Positions 28,627 to 39,685 of a stretch of 56,657 bases of DNA are shown in pieces (position 1 is the first letter of the stretch; each line of letters begins with the position of its first letter). The stretch is from Mycobacterium helveticum (GTDB lineage Bacteria; Actinomycetota; Actinomycetes; Mycobacteriales; Mycobacteriaceae): positions 1-56,657 of the forward strand of contig NZ_VMQU01000019.1 of assembly GCF_007714205.1 (NCBI RefSeq), written 5' to 3'. Under the pieces are notes generated by a model. The model was given only the letters and a program-made list of their open reading frames with translations. It had not been told where the DNA came from and made no database searches. The position numbers and the translations under genes were made by a program.

Positions 28627-29001
28627 AGTGGTAAACAGTTCGTGCGGGTTGTGTTACCGAAATGTTAATCGCCAGCACGGTGCCCACTAATTGCCCCCTC
28701 CCGCGCTCCCAGCACTGAGCTGGGACGATCACGGTTCGGCCAAGTGCCTGGTAGCGCCCGTTCCGTTCGCGAAATACGACACAGATGAACGCAGCGTAAA
28801 ATCTGTTCCAACCCTTACATATTTTGCTGGCCTAAGTGGCTCCTACGTGGCTATTGACGGAAATTCGCCGTCCCCCCTAACGTCTACCGGTGACGGGTTG
28901 TCATCGGTGACGCCGCTTCATTTCCGTTGCTAACACAGCTTCTCGGACGCTTCGCGAACTCGACCTCAACTGGGCGTGCCGTGCAGAGAGGGAACATGCC
29001 A
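28627..29001. other. 375-bp divergent intergenic region upstream of whiB3
   Basis: The region is visibly richer in A and T than the flanking genes, especially 28640-28870. It separates the leftward Rv3415c-like gene from rightward whiB3. A candidate whiB3 promoter (28854-28883) is the only element I can propose. A TTG-started frame at 28691-28933 exists but shows no ribosome-binding site or family match, so I do not call it a gene. Confidence 0.6.
28854..28883 (+). promoter_or_regulatory. Candidate whiB3 promoter
   Basis: TTGACG (28854-28859) and TAACGT (28878-28883) are spaced by 18 bp and fit a SigA-type promoter. It would give a leader of about 110 nt before the whiB3 start. In M. tuberculosis whiB3 has a long upstream region with binding by PhoP and others; no clear PhoP direct repeat was seen here. 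Confidence 0.4.
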
Positions 29002-29310
29002 ATGCCACAGCCTGAGCAGCTACCCGGGCCCAACGCCGACATCTGGAACTGGCAACTCGAGGGCCTGTGCCGCGGCGTTGACTCGTCGATGTTCTTTCAC
29101 CCCGACGGCGAGCGCGGCCGCGCGCGCCTGCAGCGCGAGCAGCGCGCCAAGGAGATGTGCCGGCAGTGCCCGGTCATCCAGCAGTGCCGTGCCCACGCCC
29201 TCGACGTCGGGGAGCCCTACGGCGTGTGGGGCGGCCTGTCGGAATCCGAGCGCGACCTGCTGCTCAAGGGCGACATCGGCCGCGGGCGGGGCATTCGCCG
29301 GTCGGCCTGA
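29002..29310 (+). CDS. whiB3: Redox-sensing [4Fe-4S] regulator WhiB3
   Basis: A 102-residue WhiB-family protein that binds a [4Fe-4S] cluster reacting with oxygen and nitric oxide, interacts with the primary sigma factor, and controls lipid and redox metabolism. The four ligand cysteines are Cys23, Cys53, Cys56 and Cys62 (spacing 29-2-5). The family turn motif GVWGGLSESERDLLLKG follows, and the basic tail GRGRGIRRSA is the likely DNA-contact end. I use ATG 29002 (MPQPEQLPGPNADIWNW), matching M. tuberculosis WhiB3, with AGGG 9 bp upstream. Another ATG at 28996 would add two residues. It converges with an enoyl-CoA hydratase gene that I do not recall at this point in M. tuberculosis. Confidence 0.96.
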   Translation: MPQPEQLPGPNADIWNWQLEGLCRGVDSSMFFHPDGERGRARLQREQRAKEMCRQCPVIQQCRAHALDVGEPYGVWGGLSESERDLLLKGDIGRGRGIRRSA

Positions 29311-29348
29311 GCTGCCCTTCCCGCACGCCCCCGCGGCCCGGCGCGGCG

Positions 29349-30128
29349 TCACCCGGGCCACCGGGGCGCGCGCTTGTCGATGAAGGCCGCGACGCCCTCC
29401 AGCGCGCAGGGATCCATCATGTTGCACGCCATCGTCGCGCCCGCGTCCTCGTAGGCGGCCTCGATGCCGGCCTCGATCTGGCGGTAGAACAGCGCCTTGC
29501 CCATGGCGACGGCGACGCGCGGCTTGGCGACGACCCGCGCCACCAGCTCCGCCACCGCCTCGTCCAGCGCCTCGGGTGCGGCCACCTTGTTGACCAGCCC
29601 CAGCACCCGCGCCTCCTCGGCGGAGACGAACTCGCCGGTCACGAGCATCTCGAAGGCGGCTTTGCGCGGCAGATTGCGCGACAGCGCCACCCCCGGGGTC
29701 GCGCAGAACAGCCCGACGTTGATGCCGCTGACCGCGAAGCGCGCGTCGCGGCTCGCCACCGCGAGGTCGCACATCGCGACGAGCTGGCAGCCCGCGGCGG
29801 TCGCCAGACCGTGGACCCGCGCGATCACCGGGACGGGCAGGCGCTGAATCGCCAGCATCACGGTCGTGCACTGCGCGAACAAGCGCTGGTAGTACTCGAG
29901 CGACGGCTCGGCCCGCATCTCCTTCAGGTCGTGTCCGGCGCAGAAGGCCTTGCCGGACGCCCCGAGCACGACGGCGCGCACCGCCTCGTCGTCGGCGAGC
30001 GCGTCGATGGCCTCGCCGAGCGCCGCGAGCATCGCCTCGGACAGCGCGTTGAAGGCGTGCGGGCGGTTCAGCGTCAGCGTGACGACGCCGCGCTCATCGC
30101 GGTGTTGCAGCAGCAGCGGTTCTTCCAT
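29349..30128 (-). CDS. Enoyl-CoA hydratase/isomerase (crotonase) family protein
   Basis: A 259-residue crotonase-fold protein. The oxyanion-hole segments are GKAFCAGHDLKEM and the HGLATAAGCQLVAMCDLAVAS block. The usual hydratase Glu pair region reads VGLFCATPGVALSRNLPRKAAFEMLVTGE, in which the positions equivalent to the two catalytic Glu appear as non-acidic residues. The reaction may therefore not be classical hydration, resembling ECHDC3-type proteins. The start is ATG 30126-30128. It is inserted between whiB3 and groEL1, which are neighbours in M. tuberculosis as I recall, so it is either a gain here or a loss there. The substrate is unknown. Confidence 0.85.
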   Translation of the reverse strand: MEEPLLLQHRDERGVVTLTLNRPHAFNALSEAMLAALGEAIDALADDEAVRAVVLGASGKAFCAGHDLKEMRAEPSLEYYQRLFAQCTTVMLAIQRLPVPVIARVHGLATAAGCQLVAMCDLAVASRDARFAVSGINVGLFCATPGVALSRNLPRKAAFEMLVTGEFVSAEEARVLGLVNKVAAPEALDEAVAELVARVVAKPRVAVAMGKALFYRQIEAGIEAAYEDAGATMACNMMDPCALEGVAAFIDKRAPRWPG

Positions 30129-30275
30129 CGCCTGACCTCACTCGATTGCTCCGGCGCTGATCGGACGCTAGCACCCGACATTCACACCGCCGCGACACAC
30201 AAACCCGGCGAGGACTACGCCGATAACGACCGCGACGGGGTGTGCCGCGCGGAGCACGCCGCCGACAAAACGAAA

Positions 30276-30303
30276 CACCCCCGGCCCGTCAGGACCGGGG
30301 GTG
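30276..30303 (-). terminator. Rho-independent terminator of groEL1
   Basis: The arms CACCCCCGG (30276-30284) and CCGGGGGTG (30295-30303) form a 9-bp GC stem just beyond the groEL1 stop. On the minus strand the stem is followed by TTTCGTTTTG, a U-rich tract. This is a clear intrinsic terminator, uncommon in form for mycobacteria because of the real T-tract. Confidence 0.75.
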
Positions 30304-30322
30304 CTCGGAACCACTGGCCTAG

Positions 30323-31990
<1,668 letters not shown>

Positions 31991-32033
31991 TCACCGCGGC
32001 CATGCGCGGGGATCGCCGGGGCGGACATGGTGC

Positions 32034-32336
32034 TTACTTCGATACGACAGCCAGCACGTCGCGTGCCGACAGGATCAGGTACTCCTCGCCGTTGTACTTG
32101 ATCTCGGTGCCGCCGTACTTGCTGTAGATGACGGTGTCGCCTTCCGAGACGTCGAGCGGGATCCGCTTTGCGCCGTCCTCGTCCCAGCGGCCGGGACCGA
32201 CGGCGACGACGGTGCCTTCCTGCGGCTTCTCCTTGGCGGTGTCGGGAATGACCAGACCGGACGCGGTCGTGGTCTCGGCCTCGTTGGCCTGCACGAGAAT
32301 CTTGTCCTCGAGTGGCTTGATGTTCACCTTCGCCAC
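32034..32336 (-). CDS. groES: 10-kDa co-chaperonin GroES
   Basis: The 100-residue lid of the chaperonin chamber. The mobile loop is [24 protein letters not shown], and the C-terminal strand [17 protein letters not shown] is typical. I start at GTG 32334-32336 ([12 protein letters not shown]), because GGAGGG lies upstream and M. tuberculosis GroES starts the same way with MAKVNIKP. A longer in-frame start would add 14 unsupported residues. It is the first gene of the groES-groEL1 operon, with a CIRCE element about 170 bp upstream, indicating HrcA control and heat induction. Confidence 0.97.
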   Translation of the reverse strand: MAKVNIKPLEDKILVQANEAETTTASGLVIPDTAKEKPQEGTVVAVGPGRWDEDGAKRIPLDVSEGDTVIYSKYGGTEIKYNGEEYLILSARDVLAVVSK

Positions 32337-32508
32337 GATGGGAGCCCTCCAGTTAGTTGGTAGCAGGCCCGGGACCATCGCCCGGGCCGGGGTTGGCGGT
32401 CGGTTCGCGGCGTGCCCCGAACCGTCCGTTTGTCAGGTGGTCTGGCACTCGTCCGTACCCTCGCACCGTCGTCGCGGGTGCCGGCACAGGGGGACGTCCG
32501 ACTGCCAC

Positions 32509-32535
32509 CTAGCACTCTATACACGAGAGTGCTAG
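32509..32535. promoter_or_regulatory. CIRCE element (HrcA operator) upstream of groES
   Basis: CTAGCACTC (32509-32517), nine bases, then GAGTGCTAG (32527-32535). This is the CIRCE inverted repeat TTAGCACTC-N9-GAGTGCTAA with one changed base in each outer position, and the arms match each other exactly. On the minus strand TATAGA lies inside the spacer and could be the -10 box, with TTGAGT 15 bp upstream, so HrcA would cover the groES promoter. It is also 75 bp from the start of the divergent secreted protein gene. Confidence 0.88.
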
Positions 32536-32609
32536 CACTCAAGGGCGGCCCGCTGCTTCCCGCGCCGGAGCAGGTCGCCGCCCAGAATGCGCGTGGCGAT
32601 AATGGACTC

Positions 32610-33290
32610 ATGCTCACCGGCATCCTCGCCAAGCGCACCGCGCTCACGGCCACGCTCATCATCGCGGCCTTCGTCGCATCCTTGTGGGGCGGCGCCGGAT
32701 TGGCCGGCGCCGACCCGAACGGCCAGATGTACGGGGACCCGCAGGCCGCCGCGCCCTACTGGCGCTACCAGCACCAGGAGGACTGCGGCCTGATGGCCGT
32801 GGCCGACGTCGTCGGCCAGCTCACCGGCCACGAACCCACCCAGCTCGGCATCGAGCTGCGCGGCATCTTCACCCCCAGCGAATCCCACGGCGGCGACGTG
32901 TACTTCTTCGACGGCACGTCGCCGCAGGACATGGTCATGCTGCTGCAGCGCTACGGTGTCCAGTCGCAGATCACGACCGGCAACACCCTGCAGGCGCTCG
33001 AGAACTACCTCTCCGGCGGCCACAAGGTCATCGCGGCGCTCAACGCGGAAACCATCTGGAACTATCCCCCGGGTCAGGGCCAGCGCACGCAGCCCGACCA
33101 CGCCGTCGTCGTCACCGGGGTCGACACCGCCGACGACGTCGTCCACCTCAACGACAGCGGCACCCCCAACGGCCGCGACGAGCTGATCCCGCTGGACACC
33201 TTCACCCAGGCCTGGTCGACCAGCGACGACCTGCTCATCGTCACCGACGCGACCGGCTACGGCACATTGCCGTGGGCGCCCCGGATCTAA
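32610..33290 (+). CDS. Secreted C39-like cysteine peptidase-fold protein
   Basis: A 226-residue exported protein. Residues 1-33 form a signal peptide: a short basic region, the hydrophobic [20 protein letters not shown], and a likely cut after AGA. The mature part fits the papain-like C39 fold. The Cys is in [19 protein letters not shown], the His in [12 protein letters not shown], and an Asn/Asp in [22 protein letters not shown]. This gives the full Cys-His-Asn/Asp set, so it may be an active peptidase or amidase outside the cell. The start is ATG 32610 in frame with the signal sequence. It is divergent from groES and its stop overlaps the stop of tsaD. I recall no counterpart at this place in M. 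tuberculosis. Confidence 0.82.
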   Translation: MLTGILAKRTALTATLIIAAFVASLWGGAGLAGADPNGQMYGDPQAAAPYWRYQHQEDCGLMAVADVVGQLTGHEPTQLGIELRGIFTPSESHGGDVYFFDGTSPQDMVMLLQRYGVQSQITTGNTLQALENYLSGGHKVIAALNAETIWNYPPGQGQRTQPDHAVVVTGVDTADDVVHLNDSGTPNGRDELIPLDTFTQAWSTSDDLLIVTDATGYGTLPWAPRI

Positions 33291-34321
33291 GGCAGCCGGC
33301 CCCGCACCACCGGCAGGCCCGGGTCGCCGGCCACGTCCAGCGCCGACGGCGGCGTGCCCGCGGCCACCAGGTGCGCGGCGAACGACGCGATCATCGCCCC
33401 GTTGTCGGTGCACAGCCGCGGCCCGGGGATCCGCAGGGTCAGGCCGGCCTGCGCGCAGCGCTGCGCGGCGAGCTCCCGCAGCCGCGAGTTCGCGGCCACT
33501 CCCCCCGCGATCAGCAGGGTCGACACGCCGGCCCGGGTGGCCGCCCGCACCGCCTTGCGCGTCAACACGTCGGCGACGGCTTCCTGGAATCCGGCCGCGA
33601 CGTCGGCCGCCGCCGCGTCCGGGGCGCTCTCCAGATACCGCGCCACCGCGGTCTTGAGCCCGGAGAAGCTGAACGCGCAGGGATCGTCGGCCGGTCCGGT
33701 CATGCCGCGGGGGAAGACGACGGCTTCGGGATCTCCGGTGCGGGCCAGCTCGTCGAGCACCTTGCCGCCCGGATAGCCCAGGCCCAGCAGCCGCGCCACC
33801 TTGTCGTAGGCCTCGCCGGCGGCGTCGTCGACCGTGCTGCCGAGCTCGACGATCGGCTCGCCGAGCGAACGCACGTGCAGCAGGTGCGTGTGCCCCCCCG
33901 ACACCAGCAGCGCCACGCACTCGGGCAGCGGGCCGTGCTCGTAGACGTCGGCGGCCAGATGTCCGCCGAGATGGTTGACGGCGTAGAACGGCACGCCCCA
34001 GGCGGCCGCATAGGCCTTGGCCGCCGCGACCCCCACCATCAGGGCTCCGGCCAGGCCGGGCCCGATGGTGGTGGCCACGATGTCGGGCCTGTCGAGACCC
34101 GCGGCCGCCAGGGCGCGGCGCATGGTGGGGCCGAGCGCCTCCAGATGGGCCCGGGAGGCGATCTCGGGCACCACGCCGCCGAACCGGACGTGCTCGCCGA
34201 CGCTGGAGGCCACCTCGTCGGCCAGCAACGTCACGGTCGCCCCGGAACCGGCGCCGTCCAGCCGCGCGATGCCGACTCCCGTCTCGTCGCAGGAGCTTTC
34301 GATGGCCAGGATGACTGTCAT
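33287..34321 (-). CDS. tsaD: tRNA N6-threonylcarbamoyladenosine transferase subunit TsaD
   Basis: A 344-residue Kae1/Qri7-family protein (old name Gcp). It transfers the threonylcarbamoyl group to A37 of ANN-decoding tRNAs with TsaB and TsaE. The ASKHA ATPase core starts [18 protein letters not shown]. Metal-binding His residues are in [10 protein letters not shown] and [15 protein letters not shown]. The nucleotide-binding segments GGHTHLL and [10 protein letters not shown] follow. The start is ATG 34319-34321, overlapping the rimI stop by ATGA. It is the last gene of an overlapping series (alr, hydrolase, tsaE, tsaB, rimI, tsaD). t6A formation is essential in most bacteria. Confidence 0.95.
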   Translation of the reverse strand: MTVILAIESSCDETGVGIARLDGAGSGATVTLLADEVASSVGEHVRFGGVVPEIASRAHLEALGPTMRRALAAAGLDRPDIVATTIGPGLAGALMVGVAAAKAYAAAWGVPFYAVNHLGGHLAADVYEHGPLPECVALLVSGGHTHLLHVRSLGEPIVELGSTVDDAAGEAYDKVARLLGLGYPGGKVLDELARTGDPEAVVFPRGMTGPADDPCAFSFSGLKTAVARYLESAPDAAAADVAAGFQEAVADVLTRKAVRAATRAGVSTLLIAGGVAANSRLRELAAQRCAQAGLTLRIPGPRLCTDNGAMIASFAAHLVAAGTPPSALDVAGDPGLPVVRGRLP

Positions 34322-34794
34322 GGGGCGTGGCAAGCCTCTCTGCGCATCGTGTAGGCATCGGCGCCGCTGACGCGGTAGTAGCGACGGCGCAGGCCGACCT
34401 GCTCGAACCCCACGCTGCGGTACAGCGCGATCGCGGCCTCGTTGTCGGTGCGCACCTCCAGATACACCACGCCGCCGTCGGCGAACTCCAGCAGCTCGTC
34501 GAGCAGCCGCCGGCCGATGCCGCGGCCCTGGCAGGCGGGGTCCACGCCGATGGTGTGCACCTCGTACTCGAACGGCGGCCTGCGGCCCAGCCGCGAGATA
34601 CCGGCGTACCCGACCAGCGTTCCGGCGCTGCGCGCGCCCACGTAATGGCTGTGCGGGCTGGCCAGCTCCCGGTTGAACGCGGCCGCCGGCCACGGGTCGT
34701 CGCCGTCGAACAGCTGCGATTCGAGCTCGGCGCACCGTGCGGCGTCGGCCGTGGTCAACGCACCGATGGTCACGGGCTCGCCGCAGGCGGTCAT
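34318..34794 (-). CDS. rimI: Ribosomal-protein/GNAT N-acetyltransferase RimI
   Basis: A 158-residue GNAT-fold acetyltransferase of the RimI family, which acetylates protein N-termini (S18 in E. coli; mycobacterial RimI has broader reported activity). The acetyl-CoA-binding motif is [19 protein letters not shown], followed by [31 protein letters not shown]. The start is ATG 34792-34794, overlapping the tsaB stop, and its own stop overlaps the tsaD start. The placement between tsaB and tsaD is the common bacterial arrangement. Confidence 0.92.
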   Translation of the reverse strand: MTACGEPVTIGALTTADAARCAELESQLFDGDDPWPAAAFNRELASPHSHYVGARSAGTLVGYAGISRLGRRPPFEYEVHTIGVDPACQGRGIGRRLLDELLEFADGGVVYLEVRTDNEAAIALYRSVGFEQVGLRRRYYRVSGADAYTMRREACHAP

Positions 34795-35414
34795 CGGCGC
34801 TCCGCCAGGGGTTTGGCGTCGGGCCGGCGCAGGTACAGCGCCACCAGGGGCGCCGGCGGCGCCGACCAGTCCCCGACGGCGGCCGCCAGGCCGGCAGGTG
34901 TCGGATGGACGGGCCCGCACCGCGGCAGGCCGAACATCCCCGCGTGCTCGGGTGAGCCGGCCACCGCTTCGGCCGCGCCGGGGTCGACACCGGCCGCGGC
35001 GCCGACCGCGGGGCCCTCGGTGCGGACCCCGTCTCGGTAACGGGCCCAATAGATTTCGCGCCGACGGGCGTCGGTGACGACCAGGGTGTCGCCGGTGGTG
35101 AGCACCCCGATGGCGTCCAGGCTGCACACGCCGTGCACCGGGATGCCCAGCGCGTGCCCGTAGGCCGCGGCGCTGGCCATGCCCACCCGCAGCCCGGTGA
35201 AGGGACCCGGGCCGCAGCCCACCACGACGGCGTCGAGATCGCCCATCCGCAGCGCGGCGTCGGCGAGCGCGGCGAGCACGTTGGGGGTGAGCCGTTCGGC
35301 GTGGGCGCGGGCGTCGACGGTGACGCGCTCGGCCAGCACGGCCAGATCGTCGCGCCGCACCACCCCGGCCGTCACCGCCGGGGTGGAAGTGTCGATGGTC
35401 AGGACGACGCTCAC
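34791..35414 (-). CDS. tsaB: tRNA threonylcarbamoyladenosine biosynthesis protein TsaB
   Basis: A 207-residue ASKHA-fold protein, the non-catalytic partner that dimerises with TsaD in t6A synthesis. The N-terminus [16 protein letters not shown] and the [36 protein letters not shown] block are typical. As expected for TsaB the metal-binding His residues of TsaD are missing. The start is GTG 35412-35414, whose GTGA overlaps the tsaE stop. The C-terminal third is Pro/Ala-rich and variable. Confidence 0.93.
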   Translation of the reverse strand: MSVVLTIDTSTPAVTAGVVRRDDLAVLAERVTVDARAHAERLTPNVLAALADAALRMGDLDAVVVGCGPGPFTGLRVGMASAAAYGHALGIPVHGVCSLDAIGVLTTGDTLVVTDARRREIYWARYRDGVRTEGPAVGAAAGVDPGAAEAVAGSPEHAGMFGLPRCGPVHPTPAGLAAAVGDWSAPPAPLVALYLRRPDAKPLAERR

Positions 35415-35881
35415 CGGGCCCACCGCCACGTGGCGAGCCGCACGTCGGAGTGGCTGACCCGCTCCAGCCGGACGTCGAGGTGCCGCTCGGAGAGGCGTTC
35501 GGCGATGCCCTCGCCCCACTCCACCACGACGACCGCGTCCTGCAGGTCGGTGTCGAGGTCCAGCGAGTCGAGTTCCCCCAGCAGGTCGGCTCCGGGTGAG
35601 TCCAGTAACCGGTACAGGTCGACGTGGATCATCGCCGGCGCGCCCGGCCGCCGCGGCCGATGCACCCGTGCCAGCACGTACGACGGCGACGTGATCGGGC
35701 CTTCGACATCCATGGCCACGGCAATCCCCTTGGCCAGCACGGTCTTTCCCGCACCCAGCGGACCGCAGAGCACCACCACGTCACCGGCGCGCAGCTGCTC
35801 GCCCAGCCGGGATCCCAGCGCGACGGTGTCCTCGACGCGCTCGAGCGTGGCGGTGCCGCCATCCGGCCCCTGCTCAGCCAC
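35411..35881 (-). CDS. tsaE: tRNA threonylcarbamoyladenosine biosynthesis ATPase TsaE
   Basis: A 156-residue P-loop ATPase that drives the TsaB-TsaD t6A cycle. The Walker A motif is CGPLGAGKTVLAKG. ITSPSYVLARVH is the conserved switch segment. MIHVDLYRL and VVVVEWGEG give the Walker B-like strand and the WGE motif. The start is GTG 35879-35881; an 8-bp overlap with the upstream alpha/beta hydrolase stop suggests coupling. Confidence 0.93.
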   Translation of the reverse strand: MAEQGPDGGTATLERVEDTVALGSRLGEQLRAGDVVVLCGPLGAGKTVLAKGIAVAMDVEGPITSPSYVLARVHRPRRPGAPAMIHVDLYRLLDSPGADLLGELDSLDLDTDLQDAVVVVEWGEGIAERLSERHLDVRLERVSHSDVRLATWRWAR

Positions 35882-36989
35882 GGCGCCACACCAGTTCCCG
35901 GAATCGTCGGGCGGCCCGACCCATCCTGCCCGGAAGGGCCCGATCGACGAGCCGGACCAGCCCGTCGTTGATGGCCTCGGGCTTGTCCAGCAGAGCCAGG
36001 TGGCTCGCCCCGGGGACGATGACCAGCTCGGACAACGGCATACACGCCGCCATCTTGCGGGAGTACTCGTCCGGGGTGAGCAGGTCGTGGTCGCCGCAGG
36101 CGACCAGGGTCGGGACCCGCAGCAGCGTCCACAGCCCGGCGGTTTCGTCGTGCCGTTCCAGCGCGTCCAGGAACCCCACCAGGGTGGTGATCGGGGTGTC
36201 GTTCATCATGCGCTGCGAGAACGCGTCCAGGCTCCGGCTGACCTGCAGGTCGCCGAACGACGCGGCCCGCAGGACGGGACCGATCAGCGACCGCGACACG
36301 GTGCGGCCGCGGTTCATCAGCGTGGGGGCGGACCTGACGGTGAACCGGATCGCTTCCAGCGCCGGATTTTTCAGTAACTCGCCCAGCGGTGAGCGCGACA
36401 GCCCTTCGGCGGCAGAGGAAATCAGCGCCGCGCCGACGATCCGTTTTCCGTATCCCTCGGGAAACTGGCGGGCATGCGACAACACCGTCATGCCACCCAT
36501 CGAATGACCCACCAGTACGATCATCCCACGCGGCGCCGCCACCGTCAGCACGCTCTCCAGGTCCTTGCCGAGCTGGGTCAGCGTGTAGGTCTCCGGCAAG
36601 CCCTGGCCGGACCGGCCGTGCCCGCGCTGGTCGTAGAAGACCATCCGCACCCGCGGCCCCAGCCGCCCGGGCAGCCGGGTCCGCTGGAAATGGAAGGCGC
36701 CCATGCGCAGACAGAAACCGTGGACGAACACCAGCGTCAGCGGGGCGTGCACGGGCCCGGCCTCGCGGACGGCCAGCGGCACCCCGTCCGGGGTGGTCAC
36801 CACGTAGCCGCGGTCGTCGTCGATACGGTCGAAATCCTCGCCGGCGTACGGGTCTTCGGCAGCGGTGGCACGCCGGGTCACCGAGCGGCGGGCCGAGGCC
36901 CCCACGATGGCGGCGATCGCGGTCAGACCGGCACCTCCCGCAAACCAGGCCCTCACCCAGTGGCGCCGGCGGGTTCGGTCATCGCTCAA
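35874..36989 (-). CDS. Alpha/beta hydrolase with N-terminal membrane anchor
   Basis: A 371-residue alpha/beta hydrolase. The nucleophile elbow is [15 protein letters not shown], the acid is in [15 protein letters not shown], and the His is in [17 protein letters not shown], so the triad is complete. [15 protein letters not shown] gives the oxyanion-hole HG motif. The first 35 residues have a basic start and a hydrophobic run ([20 protein letters not shown]), likely a signal anchor. The start at 36987-36989 overlaps the alr stop by 11 bp. It is inserted between alr and tsaE, which I recall as direct neighbours in M. tuberculosis. Esterase or lipase activity is likely; the substrate is unknown. 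Confidence 0.88.
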   Translation of the reverse strand: MSDDRTRRRHWVRAWFAGGAGLTAIAAIVGASARRSVTRRATAAEDPYAGEDFDRIDDDRGYVVTTPDGVPLAVREAGPVHAPLTLVFVHGFCLRMGAFHFQRTRLPGRLGPRVRMVFYDQRGHGRSGQGLPETYTLTQLGKDLESVLTVAAPRGMIVLVGHSMGGMTVLSHARQFPEGYGKRIVGAALISSAAEGLSRSPLGELLKNPALEAIRFTVRSAPTLMNRGRTVSRSLIGPVLRAASFGDLQVSRSLDAFSQRMMNDTPITTLVGFLDALERHDETAGLWTLLRVPTLVACGDHDLLTPDEYSRKMAACMPLSELVIVPGASHLALLDKPEAINDGLVRLVDRALPGRMGRAARRFRELVWRRG

Positions 36990-38145
36990 CGGTGTCGGCC
37001 TCGCGGTATGTCCTGGTGATGCGGCCCCGGGGGCTGGTCACCACCTCGTAGTGGATGGTGCCGATCAGATCGGCCCAGTCCTGTGCGGTCGGCTCGCCCC
37101 CGTCGCCCGGCCCGAACAGGATCGCCTCGTCGCCCTCGGCCACGTCGGGCTTCCCGGGGCCCAGGTCGACGAGGAACTGGTCCATGCAGATCCGCCCGAC
37201 GCCGGGCCGCCGCCTGCCGTTGATCAGGACGTCCAGGCGTCCGCCCAGCGTCCGGAACACCCCGTCGGCGTAGCCGATCGGCAGCAGCGCCAGGTTGGTC
37301 TCGCGGTCGGCGATCCAGGTGTGGCCATACGACACACCCTCGCCGGCACGGATCGACTTCACCAGCGCGACAGCACATTTCACCGTCATCGCCGGCACCA
37401 GCCCCATGTCGCCGAGCGCGGGGACCGGGCTCAGGCCGTACACGGCGATACCGGGCCGGACGAGGTCGAAGGCCAGGTCGGGCCGCGACATCGTCGCCGA
37501 CGAGTTCGACAGGTGGGCAACCTCGAACCGCATCCCCCGCTCGCGCGCCGCCGCGAGCAGCTCGGCGAACCGCCGGGCCTGGGCGTCGTTGACGGCGCTG
37601 TCGGGCTGGTCGGCGTGCACCAGGTGCGACATCAGGCCGCGTACCCGCACGGCGTCCTCGGCGACGGCCCGGCGCAGCGCGTCCAGCAGCGCCGGGAACT
37701 GCGCCGGGGGCACCCCGTTGCGGTTCAGCCCGGTGTCGGCCTTGACGGTGACCGTGGCCGTGCGGCCGGTGCGGCGCGCGGCGTTCAGCAGCTCGTCGAG
37801 CTGGCGGAGCGAGGACACGGCGATCTGGACGTCGGCCAGCAGGGCCGGCCCGAAGTCGATGCCGGGTGGATGCAGCCACGCCAGCACCGGTGCGGTGATC
37901 CCGTCGGCGCGCAGCCGCAGCGCCTCGTCGACGGTGGCCACGCCCAGCTCGGCGGCCCCCGCGGTCAACGCGGCGCGGGCGACCCGGGTGGCCCCGTGGC
38001 CGTAGCCGTCCGCCTTGACGACGGCCATCACCTGCCCGTGGCCGGCGTGCTCGCGCAGCACCCGCACGTTGTGCTCGATGGCGCCCAGGTCCACCACGGC
38101 CTCGGCGAGGACACCCGGCGTCAGGGACATCGGCGTAACGGACAC
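36979..38145 (-). CDS. alr: Alanine racemase Alr
   Basis: A 388-residue PLP-dependent racemase making D-alanine for peptidoglycan; it is the target of D-cycloserine. The PLP lysine is Lys44 in [13 protein letters not shown]. The catalytic Tyr is in [12 protein letters not shown], and [12 protein letters not shown] is the conserved substrate and dimer segment. I start at GTG 38143-38145 ([11 protein letters not shown]), which lines up with the revised start of M. tuberculosis Alr; ATG 38130 is an alternative, and a longer in-frame start is unsupported. It heads the overlapping run that contains the t6A genes, so D-Ala supply and tRNA modification share a transcript. Confidence 0.95.
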   Translation of the reverse strand: MSVTPMSLTPGVLAEAVVDLGAIEHNVRVLREHAGHGQVMAVVKADGYGHGATRVARAALTAGAAELGVATVDEALRLRADGITAPVLAWLHPPGIDFGPALLADVQIAVSSLRQLDELLNAARRTGRTATVTVKADTGLNRNGVPPAQFPALLDALRRAVAEDAVRVRGLMSHLVHADQPDSAVNDAQARRFAELLAAARERGMRFEVAHLSNSSATMSRPDLAFDLVRPGIAVYGLSPVPALGDMGLVPAMTVKCAVALVKSIRAGEGVSYGHTWIADRETNLALLPIGYADGVFRTLGGRLDVLINGRRRPGVGRICMDQFLVDLGPGKPDVAEGDEAILFGPGDGGEPTAQDWADLIGTIHYEVVTSPRGRITRTYREADTVER

Positions 38146-38171
38146 GGTCGATATTGTCCCAGAACCCGCAC

Positions 38172-38193
38172 AGTGCCGCGAAAGTGCCGCGAA
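38172..38193. repeat. 11-bp tandem duplication upstream of alr
   Basis: AGTGCCGCGAA occurs at 38172-38182 and again at 38183-38193, in the 112-bp gap between alr and gadB. One copy of its core, CCGCGAAAGTG (38176-38186), is the exact complement of CACTTTCGCGG at 38239-38249 in the same gap, so the region can fold back on itself. Confidence 0.75.
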
Positions 38194-38257
38194 GGTGCAG
38201 TTAGCGGCGCCGCCACTCGGGAAATGCGCCGGCAGTCCCACTTTCGCGGGGCGAAAA

Positions 38258-39652
38258 CTAGTGCGCGAAGTGCTGGCAGCCGTAGTGGCCGCCGGGCCTG
38301 ACCTTGTCCAGCGACGTCAGCGCCGACACGGCGTCGTCGTGCAGTGCCCGGGCCAGGTCGGTCGACAAACCCTCGCGCACCACGATGCGCAGCACCGTCA
38401 CGTCGGCGGCGTTGTCGGGCATGGTGTAGGCCGGCACCTGCCAGCCGTAGCTCCGCAGCTCGTGCGAGAAGTCGAACTCGGTGTAGCCGCGGTCGCCGGC
38501 GAGTTTGAACGTGACCACCGGGATCGCCGAGCCGTCCGAGATCACCTCGAAGCGCTCGCCGGCGCGCAGTTGCTCGCCCAGCCACCGCGCCGTGCGCGAC
38601 AGCGCTCGCATCACCTTGGTATAGCCGTCGCGGCCCAGCCGCAGGAAGTTGTAGTACTGCCCGATCACCTGGTTGCCGGGACGGGAGAAGTTCAGGGTGA
38701 AGGTCGGCATGTCGCCGCCCAGGTAGTTGACCCGGAAGACGAGCTCCTCGGGCAGGTACTCCTTGCTGCGCCACACCACGAAGCCGATGCCGGGATAGGT
38801 CAGGCCGTACTTGTGGCCGCTGACGTTGATCGACACCACGCGGGGCAGGCGGAAGTCCCACTTGAGCTCCGGGTGCAGGAAGGGCACCACGAATCCGCCG
38901 CTGGCGGCGTCCACGTGCACCGGAACGTCCACGCCCCCGCCGGCGGCGAGTTTGTCCAGCGCGCCGCAGATGTCGGCGACGGGCTCGAGCTCCCCGGTGT
39001 AGGTGGTGCCCAGGATCGCCACCACGCCGATGGTGTCCTCGTCGACGGCGTCGAGCACCTGCTCGGGGGTGATCACGTAGCGCCCCTTCTCCATCGGCAG
39101 GTAGCGCGGCTCGACGTCGAAGTAGCGACAGAACTTCTCCCACACCACCTGAACGTTGGAGCCCATCACCAGATTCGGGGTGCGCTTTTCCCAGCCTCCC
39201 CCTTTTCTGGACCCGACCTTCTGGCGCCAGCGCCATTTCATGGCCAGCCCGCCCAGCATCACCGCCTCGCTCGAGCCGACCGTGGACACCCCGCAGGCGC
39301 TGTGGGGGTCGTCGTCACGTAGCTCGTCGGCGTGGAACAGGTCGGCCACCATGGACACGCAGCGCTGCTCGATCGCCGCGGTCGCCGGGTACTCGTCCTT
39401 GTCGATCATGTTCTTGTCGAACGTCTCGGCCATGAGCCGGCAGGCCTCGGGGTCCATCCAGGTGGTGACGAAGGTGGCCAGGTTCAGCCGCGAACTGCCG
39501 TCGAGCATCAGCTCGTCGTGGACGAAACGGTAGGCGGCGTCCGGGTTCATCGACTCCTCGGGCAGGCGCAGCGCCGGGATCGGGGCGGTGAACAGGCGGT
39601 TGGTGTAGGCGGGGGCGATCGCGTGCGCGGGCATGGACGGGTGGTGGGGCAC
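38258..39652 (-). CDS. gadB: Glutamate decarboxylase GadB
   Basis: A 464-residue PLP-dependent decarboxylase that turns glutamate into GABA and consumes a proton. The PLP lysine is Lys281 in [27 protein letters not shown] carries the Asp that contacts the pyridine nitrogen, and [13 protein letters not shown] binds the phosphate. The C-terminus [13 protein letters not shown] ends with the His-rich tail typical of GadB-type enzymes. I start at GTG 39650-39652 ([16 protein letters not shown]), because AAAGGAA lies 5 bp upstream; an ATG 24 bp earlier is possible. A short insertion near residue 155 (RKGGGWEKR) is not in M. tuberculosis. A role in acid or GABA metabolism is likely. Confidence 0.94.
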   Translation of the reverse strand: MPHHPSMPAHAIAPAYTNRLFTAPIPALRLPEESMNPDAAYRFVHDELMLDGSSRLNLATFVTTWMDPEACRLMAETFDKNMIDKDEYPATAAIEQRCVSMVADLFHADELRDDDPHSACGVSTVGSSEAVMLGGLAMKWRWRQKVGSRKGGGWEKRTPNLVMGSNVQVVWEKFCRYFDVEPRYLPMEKGRYVITPEQVLDAVDEDTIGVVAILGTTYTGELEPVADICGALDKLAAGGGVDVPVHVDAASGGFVVPFLHPELKWDFRLPRVVSINVSGHKYGLTYPGIGFVVWRSKEYLPEELVFRVNYLGGDMPTFTLNFSRPGNQVIGQYYNFLRLGRDGYTKVMRALSRTARWLGEQLRAGERFEVISDGSAIPVVTFKLAGDRGYTEFDFSHELRSYGWQVPAYTMPDNAADVTVLRIVVREGLSTDLARALHDDAVSALTSLDKVRPGGHYGCQHFAH

Positions 39653-39685
39653 GGGGTTCCTTTCTTGCTGCGACAAGCCTTGCTG

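Noticed and set aside
28691..28933. TTG-started frame upstream of whiB3
   Set aside because: It has no ribosome-binding site, no family match and low coding quality; it lies in the whiB3 control region.
32537..32543. ACTCAAG as half of an HspR (HAIR) site next to CIRCE
   Set aside because: The matching CTTGAGT half is not found at the required distance, so only CIRCE is supported.
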